Positions 46,701 to 57,676 of a stretch of DNA of 64,000 bases are shown here, one piece after another. The stretch is from assembly GCA_902805475.1 (NCBI GenBank), contig CADCSX010000003.1, positions 2,914,001 to 2,978,000 of the forward strand, written 5' to 3'. Origin of the DNA: Entonaema liquescens (taxonomy: Eukaryota; Ascomycota; Sordariomycetes; Xylariales; Xylariaceae). The notes under the pieces were generated by a model, which worked only from the letters and a program-made list of their open reading frames with translations, was not told the DNA's origin and searched no databases. Within the stretch, counting starts at the first letter, position 1, and each line of letters begins with the position of its first letter. The position numbers were made by a program, and so were the translations under genes.

Positions 46701-49681
46701 GAGAGGGCAGTTCCTGGAATGTAGCTTCTTTTTGATGTTGGAGGAGTGATTCTATAACTTGAGGATATAGAGTGACTACCTCACGCGTACCTATGTTTGC
46801 AAAATTGGCATGAATCCAGCGACTGAAGGCATGCTCTTCTGGAGAGGTAGGGAAGTATATTAGATCGAGGCAAGTCTTGCTAGGTCGATGATCAATCAAC
46901 TGTACCGTCATTTCAAAAATATCCATCTCGCTCATGTTAAGTGCTTCTCTGATGTCAGGTGGCATGGGTTCCTGAGGTATTTGGGAAATTTGCCTCATGG
47001 GAAATTTGGTGTAAAATCTCAGGGCAAGCAATTCGTTCAACCGACTCGGACTTGTTAGCCAAGGCCCAGACCGAGAGCTTGCATCTGCGTTACTCCGAGG
47101 AGCCAGGCAATGATCACACCAGTACATAGAAGCATAGGATAACCAGAAAAGCCGATCATCCAAAAGAGCATCCCTTACGTTCCCCGGATAGGATCTGGCG
47201 TGTAGTTCCCACTGAACAACTTCTTTTAATGGTGACGTATCCCGGACATCGAACCTCTCTACCAGGAGACAAAGGTAGTGATAACAAGACAGCGCAATTT
47301 CCGAGTGGTAGTCCTCAAGATAGTACCATTCATCTGGGTTCCCGCGAAGAAAAGACTTTAGTTCATCGTGAACCACATATACTTTCTCTGACTGAATCTG
47401 TATTATCCCCGGAAGTAATTCGCGGATATATTGTGCCGTTCCAGGATCGATACGCTTTTTCAGTTGCTCGAGACTTTCACAGTCGGCTGCAATTACAGCG
47501 ATTGCGAGCTCACCTATGGACAAGGGTCTCATCGAAAAACATAGAAACCCAAGGACTTTGCGTGTCCAGGCCCGACAGCTATGGGGAACTTGTTCGAATA
47601 TGGCGCGGAATGCCATATCGGTCGAGGTAAATTCATCCGCAAGGCGCGCTAGGGTGATAGGTATTGGGAGGTGAGTGAACCGCAACATATCCAGCAAGAA
47701 TCCCATTAACTTGTGATTCGACTCATGCTCGTGAAGTAACTGAGATATATTTTCCCTTATATCTGAAAGTCTAGGCTTCGTCACTATAATCTGATCTAGC
47801 TGCGACTGAAGGTCCTTTTCGATGGGCTCACTTAGGATATTGCGATCTAGAAATGTCCGTGACAGGTTTTCTAATGGTGGAAAGTCGGGTTTAGATGTTG
47901 AGCTAGTAACAATAATCACTTTCCGTGACCCTTCGGAGAGCTCGTCGAAGAATTGAAGACGCTTTACTATTTTTAGAAGCAGTGTCTTCTCTGTTGAACT
48001 GCCTGTTGTATGAATGATCCAAAAGCATGGCCGGTCAGAGTGGATAAACGCCAGCCTTAAGCATTTCCAAATTCCTAGGACCCCAAGTTTAAAGTTTTGA
48101 CTATACAAAACACTTATGACTTGTTCGGGAGATACACTAAACTCGTTGTATAGTCTAGGGTATTGCTTTAGTATTTGGACAAGGCAGTTTGATAGGAGAC
48201 CTGCCTCGGTCAACGAAGAGGGTTCAGTGGAAGTTAGTGAAGAGCAAGCGATGACAGCACCGGGATGTTCTGGTATGTTTTGTCGAATTGCATTGCTGAA
48301 GCAAGACAGGAACTGTTTCCCATCAACCTTTGCTTCAATTTCAAGCGAAATGAGGCCTGCTCGATCCTCATGGATGAAAGACTCTAGTGACCTCGATTGG
48401 ACAACAAAATCGGCAAGGTAGTCAAGATGCCCTGGCATCTGGAAGTCCGTCTCAATTCCTTCTGACTGAAGAGAAATCCACTGGATGAATTCACGATAGT
48501 GTGTAGACATATCTGAACTTTTGTCAGTATCCATGAGAAGGCTTATAGAGTACAAGAAACCTACAAACGTAGGCGTCTTCAATACGTGCTACAAGGTAGT
48601 CTTCCTCGGGAGAATGTTTCACAAAGCAAGTAAGTTCATAATGTGTCGTGTTGCGTCTAATGTTCGTAATGTTAATGCCTCGGAGCTCTGCGCAAGATTT
48701 ATGGACGGTCTAACTCGCAGGATTAGCAAAAAATACAGTATATACCTAGGTCACTACTATAGGAAAAGCACTTCACTTACCAGGACTTCGGGGCTAGACT
48801 CAAACAAATCCTGAACATAGTTAATAATTCCAAATTTGTCCGAAATCTTGTTAAAATCTAGACGGAGCTGCTCTAGATAGACTGATAGCCGGCATATGCG
48901 CTGTGGAAGCCAAGGGCCCCATAGTCCTCGATAGGTATCTTCAATGATGCTCAATATTGTCGTTTCCCAGCTGAATATCTTAGATTCTTGATGAGGAGTC
49001 CCAAAGAACACCTAGGAAGTTAGAATGTCGGCCAATTAATGAAGAACTTGTGAGATTAGCTTACCAGTAGTGAGGTCCTTTCATGTAGTCCTCGGTACTT
49101 TTCGTGTTCCAATGACCGTAGTAGAGCCTACTAGCCCATGGTCAGGCACGGCTGTATATACCAATTAAAATGGAAAACCGACGAACCTTTTTCACGACCA
49201 TGCCACCGAGGTCGGCCGCCATAAAGCCAAGACTGAGTTCTGACAAGTCCTAGAGAGATGGTTAAATACCTAACGATATTTGATCGGCGGAATTAGGGGG
49301 GAGAAAACATACGGCATCGAGATCCTTCGCCTCACCCAGAGCAAGTTCTAATAAATCACTGACTATTTCAGCCAAGCTTTCTTCTATTGATCCCTTTTCA
49401 CCAAGAAGTCTTTCTGCCTTGAAGGAAAAGGTTTTAACGCGCGTCCACTGTTCCATCGTGGCATTATTATATATGACAGGATACTCCTCACTAAGTCCTG
49501 CAACGCATATCATTAAGCTCTTGGGTAGGATAGGGGTTGGATTGGGTTCTGGTGGAGGATCACTCCCAGCCTGAGAACCCGGTTCATCGTCACCCTCAAC
49601 CACAAGTGCTTCGCCTTCAATCGATCTTGGTCTAACTTCACTCTCCACGTCGGATCCTCCACCATTGCTTGAGTCGTCCAT
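43787..49681 (-). CDS. NLR-like protein: pseudo-hydrolase, pseudo-NTPase, ankyrin repeats, ZZ finger
   Basis: I build seven exons: 49313-49681, 49187-49249, 49065-49127, 48781-49011, 45321-48588, 44043-45151 and 43787-43980, about 1,765 residues; the first four junctions are all phase 0. The N-terminal alpha/beta-hydrolase region has LMICVAGL, ADLGGMVVKKALL and HERTSLLVFFGTPH. The NACHT-like part keeps IWKCLRLAFIH, the winged-helix mark GFLCFSMRPLSIGELAIAV and VYVVHDELKSFL. About 20 ankyrin repeats follow (TPLQFSCW, TALHWACRRD, GRNALHYAAI). The last exon encodes a ZZ zinc finger: CDSCFCEIYGTGYRCSTCP, then LCFKCYWICEETHPKHH. The finger needs one base added near 43933-43937. The hydrolase nucleophile and both Walker motifs look lost. 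The family acts in fungal nonself recognition; this role is inferred. Confidence 0.85.
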
Positions 49682-50321
49682 GCCCGCAGTGCTAAAAAAA
49701 AGATATATGTTAACAAAATCTACAATCTAATGAAGAAATATCTTCATCTAGGTCGTTAGGAGGTACTGCTTGATAACGCTGTGAATAGACTACCGATCGG
49801 CTCCAACACGGTTTAGGATAAAAAATAGGACCACATCATCCAGTTAGCCTTGCAGAACACATACCGTAATGGTATTCTTTTGTTGAAATTAGGAGGTAGC
49901 CATATCAGATTGACGCTCAGCTGTAAGATTTAGGCAAGCGTCAAAGGCTGGCTTGGCCCCCAAACCCCGTTACGGAAGTTGGATAGGCATGGTAGGGACG
50001 GCTGATAGTTGGTCCATTAAATATTCCTCTAAACCCCTCTTTAATCCCTGCTGGAAGGCCTACATAATATATACTAATTAGTCCATAACTAGTCACACGC
50101 AGTTAATACCTAGAATACCATGTAACCGTATGGTGTGCGAGGGAAGGAACCAAAAAGTAATCTCAGCCCCCTTCTTTACCCTACAGATCCAGGTCTATAG
50201 TAAATTCTCACACATGAAAGCAGTCAACTTGACTTGTACCAATGTTACGAGAAGAAAGAATATACTAGGTAATTCGAACCAAAAACCCAGCAAAAATACG
50301 TATCAAGCGGCTTGCAGGAAT
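49682..50321. promoter_or_regulatory. shared divergent promoter, NLR-like / ankyrin-subtilase
   Basis: A 640-bp interval between the two divergent start codons, AT-rich. It contains an upstream in-frame ATG at 50130 for the plus-strand gene; the 64 codons after it look non-coding in character (mixed composition, no motif), so I chose 50322. No operator recognised. Confidence 0.5.
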
Positions 50322-53300
50322 ATGGACGCTCCAACTGAACGGACTGACACAGAGCCTGAAAATTTCACAATGATAGACAGTCCGACGGCCGTCGGAGATA
50401 GAGTTTTCATTCCATTTACTGAGGCTGACCTAGACGACGCAGACGATTCGGAGGGCTATAACGATGAAGATGAAGATGAAGTCGAAGATGACGACGAAGA
50501 AGAAGACGAAGAGGAGGATGGGGAGCCGGATTTTGCTATTGGTCGATCAGGTACAATTGACATTCGGACTGAGCGTACTAAACTCCTCACCGACGTCAGC
50601 AAAGAGGCCAGGTTTGAGGATGCGGACGTGCTTGAAAAATACCGAGCCCGAGTACGCCTATGCCGCAGAGACGAAAAGAACGTAGAGGAACCGACACTGC
50701 TTCACTACATCGTGCTAAGTCTTTTAATTTTCCATGAATCTCACAACGCAATGTACTTCATAGTCAAGTTGGCTCTAGAGGAAGCACCTGAAGATCTGGC
50801 ACATCAGACAAAAGGACCCCTGGAGACTCCGCTACATGTAGCAATTAAGCGAAAGGAAGAACTCCTCGCAAGATTGATGTGCGAGATAGCACCGGATGTT
50901 GCGGCAAAAGCTATATCATTGCAAAATGAAAACGGCGAGACCTGCTTACATCTTGCTATTAAGGAGAACCTAGATGTGACTCCATTCCTGATTAGCAAGG
51001 CACACGTAACAGCATTTCGCCGGCAACGTGGCCAAAGAATACGGCATGGCGCTGGAAACACACCCTTGCACGATGCCGTACATTACTCGCGCTATATCAC
51101 AGAGGTGCCGACCTGCCTACCAGAAAAGATTCCAAAGTGTAGACGTTGTCGGGAAGCAGAAAAGAAGTTAGAGAGCAGCTCTATTCGATTAAGTAAAATT
51201 GTCGAGTCACTAGTGCAAAAAGATCCAGAAGCACTTGCGACTTTGAACGCTTTAGGACAGTCTCCGTATACATATCACTTAGCAACTCGCCAGGAGACAC
51301 GAGCAAACCTCGATGCGGCCAAGCTAAAGCGCACGAGCGCAAACCAAGAGCAACCACTTAAGAACCCTAAAACTGAGGGCAACAGAACTGCGGCCAATGG
51401 AAAGCTCGAAAAGCCGAATCCGGAAACCAAACCTGGGCTTGCCATTGCACATGAGGAGAGTAGACGGGCGAAGAATCCTAAGTCCGAAACCCCCATCATA
51501 CCAAACAAAAGTCGTTCAGCCAAGCCAGGCCCCAAGATCACCAAAACTCACCAATCCTTGCCAAAGTCGGATAAATTAGCAGAAAACACCAAGGTCGAAG
51601 AATTCCTTCGAGAAATGGCGTTTGCCCAGGGTAGTTTTGAGAAAGCTTGCAAGTGTCTCTTCGGAAACAGGAGTGCCGACTCCAAGGTCCGGACTGTTTT
51701 TCGACCGCAGCATAGACTCTCCGAACACACGCCAGAAGACCACGAATTCCTTGAGTTTAATAGTATGCTCGCTTATGTTGAGCTGGACATACGACCACAA
51801 TCTCCCAAAAAGGAGGCCGGCTCGGAATCCAGAGGTGAGCAAGAGAACTGGGAAGAAGATTCCAAGGCTCTGTGCGCGACGTTTAAATGGCTAAAGAAAA
51901 AGAACGTGAAGCAAATAGTTAAGCTGGTGGTCAAGGATAACCTTAACAGAAACTGCAGTGATGAGACTATCGAGACATGTCTCGATGGGTTCGATGTTCG
52001 CTATCTTGATTGGAATAAAGCCGACTTATGCGTCGAGACTATACGGAAGAAGGCGCCTAGTGTAGCACATTTATGGCTTCATTCCAGTGGCAGTAACGCT
52101 GGTAAGTTCCTATTCCATGTTTTACTTAATAGTAGTATTGGAACACTAGGACTTACATTTCTATAGTGCTTTGGTCGTGGTCTGACAGCAGTGGTCTCCG
52201 AAGCTTACCAAAGGTAGCGCCCCCTATTTTTACAACACGATAGTTACTGACATCGACGCTCTAGTTGAGCCAAGTTTATCTAAATGCAAAGAAAGGATTA
52301 GAGAGTTATAAAAGAAACGAAGAGAACGTCCACAACTTTAAAGAACGACTAAGGCAGCCAGTCAATGGTATAGATCCACCAAAGATAAGAGTGATAGAAT
52401 CTATTGAGAAGCCGCCGAAAGCTCGGATCACTCCTCGCCTCGATAATAGCTTCGACATTAGGTCTCAAGAGTAAGCTCTCCCTTACGCCAATCCCAAACT
52501 CCGAGGAAATGCTAACAGCAGAACCTTCTAGCCGCTATCACTGGATGAATAATATCCGAGATTTCGCAGCCGAAATCCGTACGGAGCTAGGAGTTACTTA
52601 TAATCACCGCAGGCCCAAAGTCGCTATAATCGACGACGGCGTCAACCCGGAAGGAGAATTCCTAGGACAGAGAATTGCTCACGGGTGGCCTCCCGACGAG
52701 CCCAAGTCGAACTCAGAGCCGTTCTATGCCTCCACGCGAGGCCACGGGACGCAGATGGCCAAGCTTATATGCCACGCGTGTCCGTTCGCGCAGCTCTACG
52801 TCGCCAAGCTCGACGGGTGGAAAGACCCGGACCTCCCGCACCCGCAATTCACGGCGAAGGACGCGGCGGAGGCGGTGAAGTGGGCGGTGAAGGAGAACGT
52901 GGACATCATCAGCATGTCGTGGAACATCGAGCGCAGCCGGTCCAACGAGGCGGACATCGACGCGCTGGCCTCGCAGATCAAGACCGCGGCGAACCGCAAC
53001 ATCATCATGTACTGCGCGGCGCAGGACAAGGGCCAGCTCGGCAGCTCCGAGGTCGAGGTCTACCCGGCGGGGTCCGACACGACCAAGATCCGCATCGTCG
53101 GCGCCGCCGACCCCACCGGCCACCCGCTCAACATCGTCGACACGAGCAAGGTGCACTACCTGTTCCCGGGGGAGGTCGTCCTGGAGCACGACGGCGGCGG
53201 CAAGACCGTCGCGGGAAGCAGCGCGGCGACGGCGCTGGCCGCGGGCACCGCCGCCATGATCCTGTTCTGCTACGAGCTCGGCTACGGGAGGATGGAGACG

Positions 53301-53555
53301 ATTGCCAAGCCGGGACGCATGGGCCAGCTGTTCAACAGCCTCAAGAAGCCGACGAAATACGTCGACGTCGAGTCCATCCTCAGGCCGGGACAGACCCCGG
53401 AGCTCGTCGTCAAGGAGTGTGCCGCGCGCGTCAAGGAGATCAGGGATGAGGAGAATCTCCGCACGGCGCCGAACAGCCGGACTCCCGGGGTTTGGACCCG
53501 AACGAGTCGACGGCGGCGTTTGCGCTTCCGATACGAAGGACTACTGGGCCGTTGA
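50322..53555 (+). CDS. intracellular ankyrin-subtilase (peptidase S8), 1,018 residues
   Basis: Exons: 50322-52101, 52167-52213, 52265-52470 and 52532-53555; the four joins keep frame and give 1,018 residues. There is no signal peptide or propeptide. The N-terminus has a long acidic run (about residues 35-70), then ankyrin-like repeats (TPLHVAIKRKEELLARLM, TCLHLAIKENLDVTPFLI, TPLHDAVHYSRYI), a cysteine pair (KCRRCREAEKK), a Lys/Pro/Ser-rich linker, and a domain with FKWLKKKNVKQIVKLVVKDN. The last third is a subtilase with an intact triad: Asp in VAIIDDGVNPEG, His in RGHGTQMAKLICH and Ser in VAGSSAATALAAGTAAM. It is a cytosolic protease with a sensor-like front end. Fungal S8 proteases of this kind act in cell-death pathways (HET-Q2 of Podospora, which cleaves a gasdermin); a similar role here is inference. 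The last exon is GC-rich, unlike the first. Confidence 0.9.
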
Positions 53556-54213
53556 TTGCTTCTGGGGGGCGGTAGTTCGTGTCCATTATTGGATCAATGA
53601 TAACGTCGTGGGGAAATTTACGACGAAATATCTGCGTTGTATGCAACTCTTAAGTCCTAGAACATTACGTTTAAGAAGGGTTAAGAATTAAAGAAAAGAA
53701 AGCGGTAGGAGAGTATCATCGGCGCGGAATGGCAGAAATATAGCGCTTCCCCAACAAGAAGGGAAGGAGAGAAACTAGCTGCCTCTAAGTTCGGATGAGT
53801 ATCACGTTAGGACTGAAGGCGCTATCATATACCCATGATGCGACGTCACTTAGACGAATCATCAGCAACACATTAATACAACACTCAAGCAACTAGGCTA
53901 TTGCCAAAGTTATCAGATACCTTATATAGACTCCGCTAATACGACTACAATACCTGCAGACTAATTTCAGTCTTACATATCTGCTTAGATAAATCATTAT
54001 CTTCTATCTTTCCTTATATAAAACCACTTGCTCCATCTCATACCGACCAACTCGAACGAACAACTTATATGGCTATATATTCTACATATCACTGTACAGG
54101 ACGCCTGGAGGTTCAACATTAGCTGCAATCACCGTTGCGTGCATGATCCCCAAGTACTACTACGTGGGATCCAAACCAGCCCATGGCTCAAATACCTGGT
54201 TCAAATACCTCAT
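53556..54213. other. convergent spacer, no gene seen
   Basis: 3' regions of the subtilase gene (+) and vtc4 (-); AT-rich, no coding signal. Confidence 0.5.
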
Positions 54214-56694
54214 TTACCATAGCGCCCTATCCCGGCCTTCGAACGCGAAGTTCAGCACAACTCCCACAAAGAGGGCAGTACACAAAACGCTCGGGCCCAA
54301 TCTATCATAATACTTTATGACTCTGCGCTCGCGAATTCCCTTGCTTCGATACAGGTAGATACCAACCGAATAGCAGAGTGACAGGATAGCCAATAAGGTA
54401 AAGAGCCCAGACACGATAAATGAGAGCTTACTCGGTTTCGTACCGAAGTTAAGTAGTGTGACGGCAATGGTGCCTATGTAAATCGAGAACTCGAGCTAGT
54501 GATTCGTCAGTAATGCATTTGGGAGTAAAAGTAAAATAACCTTACCCAGCTAAGATAGGTCCTTTCCGCCGCGAAGTAGACCTTGGGTTCGACCCTGACA
54601 GGCACGTAAATCCTCTTGCCCTTAGGAGCTTTAAATTTCTTCGTCTGGACATCCTGGTTGCCGAAGAACATTTGTGTTCGGTTGCTGCGAGGCACGGTCG
54701 AAGCTCTAGGCCGTGGTGTAATAGCAACTAAGGCTGACCATGCTCCCCGACTGGCTGCTCCCGCATACTTCTTTGCCAGAGCTGAGTAGTAGGTCCAGCC
54801 ACCGACTCTCCTTGCTTCTTCTAGTGCATCCTCTTCATCCTCATCATCGTCCGAGTCGTACAGTGGGTAATCTTGGTTCGTAACCGTACCTTCTGCTGTC
54901 TGTCCCTCAATATCCCCCAATATAAGAGCTTGAGCACCCCTCGACAAGCCATTTCCGTGGCTTGAAGGGCCTGCAGATCCAGTATCGGTGGTGTCTTCAG
55001 CATCCGAGTCAAGGTCATCATCATCGTCGTCCGAAGTCGTACCGCTGGTATGAGAATGTGTTGGCCGGTGGATGCCGAAGTTATGAGTTGCTGGTTTGCG
55101 AATGTCCACATCCATCTGGGGCATCCAGTAAGGGAGAAGGTTGATCCGGTCAGGGAACAGTGACGCTGTTCCGTGAATGAACTTGGAGAATTTGGGAACG
55201 GCCTCCACGAGGTGGCTCGAGATGAGCTGACGAACCCACTCCGGAGGCTCTTGTCCGTGTTGGGTCTGGAGTTTGACTTCTAAGACGGCGTAAGGGAAAC
55301 GCACGATATCTCCGGGGGGTAGCTGCGAAAAGGGATAGTCAATGCCGATATCCATTCGCCTCCAATTATCGCCAGATCGCTTAACGCCATCTAGGTTGTC
55401 TTCTCGTATCATTGTAAGTTCGGTATCGAGTGAAATTCGAACACGAGCGTCAGCTGGTAATTGGAATGCAGTTCGGTTATAAAACGACCGGCAAACTGGT
55501 TTATATCCGTTCTTCAAAACCGAATATTGAATCTCCTTTGCTAGAGTCTCATCCTCGGCAATTGCCTTTTCGGATTTTTTGCCGTCCTTTCGAGCCTTTT
55601 CAAAGAGGGCTGCCGGAAGTAGGTCTCCCCTCAAGTATGCGTTGACATTCTTCTCCTTCGTAGAAAAGCGAGCCTTGACAGACTTTTCTCCAGTCCAGTC
55701 CTCGCGATGGGTCTTGCGTTCCACAAAAATAGTATCGGTTTGCATGCCACCGTACCATCGAAGACGAATAGCTTCAGCACCCTCGGTCTTCTTCAGTCTG
55801 CCTTCATACAGGTCCCATTTTTCTGGGTTATCGTAGTAAATGGAAGAAATGGCAGAATCCTGTGTCTCAAATTCCTTGCTAGCGTTGAAGACAAGCACGG
55901 GTAAATGCTTCAAGATAATCAGCTTTAATTCGGTGACGTTGTCGGGATGCACCCAGTATTTGGTCGTCTGGCGGACGAAACTGCCTTGGTTACCACCGGC
56001 GGAGCTGTCACCTATTACGGGATTGCCACGGGTCCTAACGTTGTTATACATGTTAGAGAGCTTCACGACTTCGGCGTCGAAATCTTCATTATAAAAGGGC
56101 TTGTTCTTAAGTGCGGTGTCGAACGAAGGTCGGAGGTGCCAGTTGGTCATTTTCTACGTCGTCAGTTAGTCTCCTGCAAAAGGATGTTCTCAAAGCAGGT
56201 GTACAAACATCGTGTTTCTTGATTATCTTGTAGAACCCTGTGTAGTTCAGTTGGACATATTTGGCAAGGTCGTGGACGTCTGCGATAATATCACTCAGAT
56301 CTTCCTCAAGTAGTATGAATTCCTCTTCGGAAGGTCCTTGTTCCGTTAAACCTCGCTCGGTAACTTTCGCGACCACCTCTTTAACTTCCCGCTCGCTGAC
56401 CGCTATACGACGTTGGATTTCCGACTGCTTAACTTTGGTCTTAGTATAGACCTTATCGAGTTCCGCATATAATCTACTAATGAACCTCTGTTCATCCTCT
56501 TCCGTCCATCTGTTTTTCTGCTGGCCCTTCGCTTTCGCCTTGCCCTTCTTGCTACCAGAACGCGAGGGGCTTTCGTCGGACTCTATAAGCGGCCCAGAGG
56601 CCGTCTTAAGCTCGGCTTTTAGTCCATCGTAGTCGATATAATACCATTGGTACTCGCGAATAATGCTAGAGCGCAACTGTTCGCCGAACTTCAT
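54214..56694 (-). CDS. vtc4: Vtc4, polyphosphate polymerase of the VTC complex
   Basis: Catalytic subunit of the vacuolar transporter chaperone complex, which makes polyphosphate from ATP and moves it into the vacuole under control of inositol pyrophosphates. Exons: 56209-56694, 54546-56153 and 54214-54495 (introns of 55 and 50 nt), 791 residues. The ATG at 56694 gives MKFGEQLRSSIIREYQWYYIDYDGLK, the exact SPX start; the open frame upstream is not used. SPX continues to YVQLNYTGFYKIIKKHDK. The tunnel-fold polymerase domain has KYWVHPDNVTELKLIILKHLPV, SSIYYDNPEKWDLYEGRL, IRLRWYGG, TIFVERKTH, RISLDTELTMIRED and FPYAVLEVKLQ, with the basic and acidic catalytic residues of Vtc4 rather than the inactive Vtc2/3 pattern. 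An acidic linker and a C-terminal DUF202 domain with three TM segments follow. It is divergent from rmt2. Confidence 0.96.
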
Positions 56695-57676
56695 GACGAT
56701 TAGACCCGGGCGAGCGCACCAACTCTCCTTAGTATTAGGGTATCGAGTCGAACGCCAGGTAGTCTCCCTTGTAACCAAGTCTTCAATAATTAGCATGGAG
56801 GAACATGAATGAACTAGGCACTAAACACACTAGTAGGAACATACGAAAGAAGAAATATTCAGTATAGGAAATAAGAAAAAGCTATCCCTAAGCCCCCAAT
56901 GCCAACAGGAGAAGTAGTATCTCTGATATATCGCGTAACTACGCTGGCAACAAGGAAACAGGATAAATATTAATAATACGTTCGGTAAAAGAGAGCAATT
57001 GAGGAGATCGTACGATGATCTTAGAATTAAGTCCGTAAGCTGTGATAGGTAGTATGCAATGAATAAATGCGCGTGGTGCAAAAAAAATAATAAAAAATTA
57101 TAGTACAATGCGAGGTTGAGAAGCTACACGATCGATCGATTGTAGTAACGAAGCTTGGAAACCGTCCAGCCTCGCGTCATGATACAGGGACGATTCTCCA
57201 CTTGTCGCATCTCCACAGCGGTAACAGAATTTGAGCGCCCCTGCCATCCGGCCTCCATTGCCCAATCAGTTAGAGTTTGGTTAGCACGTGTCAGCCCTCT
57301 AAATGTCCAGACTCCCAGCCTGGATTTTAGCGTCTCCAGCGGTCTGCTTTAGCGCTTGTGATCGCTAGAGGAAGCTAGCTGAATTGAAAAGACAGAGAAA
57401 ATACAGTATTTTATTCCTTTCACACAGTATGGATGGAATCGATTCCGTTACCCCACCCCACCTGCCAGAGGTAGGTAGCTCTCATAGGTAACTTTCCAGC
57501 TATCAGAACCCTGAATTTTCTTCGCTACCCCACCATACCTACCCCCCTATCTTTGACGAGTTACACGAGGTGCACAGCTACATCGAGAAGAACCTGGCTG
57601 TATGTATTTTGCTGTACAGCTCTAGGATCTAATAGCGAGTAGGTAAAACCCACCTACCAACATACCTATATACACC
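56695..57676. promoter_or_regulatory. divergent promoter region vtc4 / rmt2
   Basis: A 982-bp region between divergent start codons. A CCAAT box in a good context (CCCAATCAG) is at 57262-57266, the kind bound by the fungal CCAAT-binding (HAP) complex. Pyrimidine/CCTACC-rich DNA at 57440-57660 precedes rmt2. I saw no CACGTG/CACGTT element bound by the phosphate regulator except GCACGTGTC at 57285, which fits CACGTG and would suit phosphate control of vtc4. Confidence 0.5.
57285..57290. promoter_or_regulatory. CACGTG E-box, possible phosphate-response site
   Basis: Palindromic CACGTG in TTAGCACGTGTCAG, about 600 bp from the vtc4 start. In yeast and Neurospora the bHLH regulators Pho4/NUC-1 bind CACGTG and switch on VTC genes at low phosphate. 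One site is weak evidence, since the word is common. Confidence 0.35.

Noticed and set aside
50130..50321. Earlier ATG for the ankyrin-subtilase gene
   Set aside because: The 64 extra residues have no motif and read like leader sequence; the ATG at 50322 gives an acidic start typical of such proteins. It could still be an alternative start.
52685..53449. 254-codon frame inside the subtilase exon (and one on the opposite strand)
   Set aside because: GC-rich DNA has few stops; composition is Arg/Gly/Pro noise and the S8 frame explains the region.
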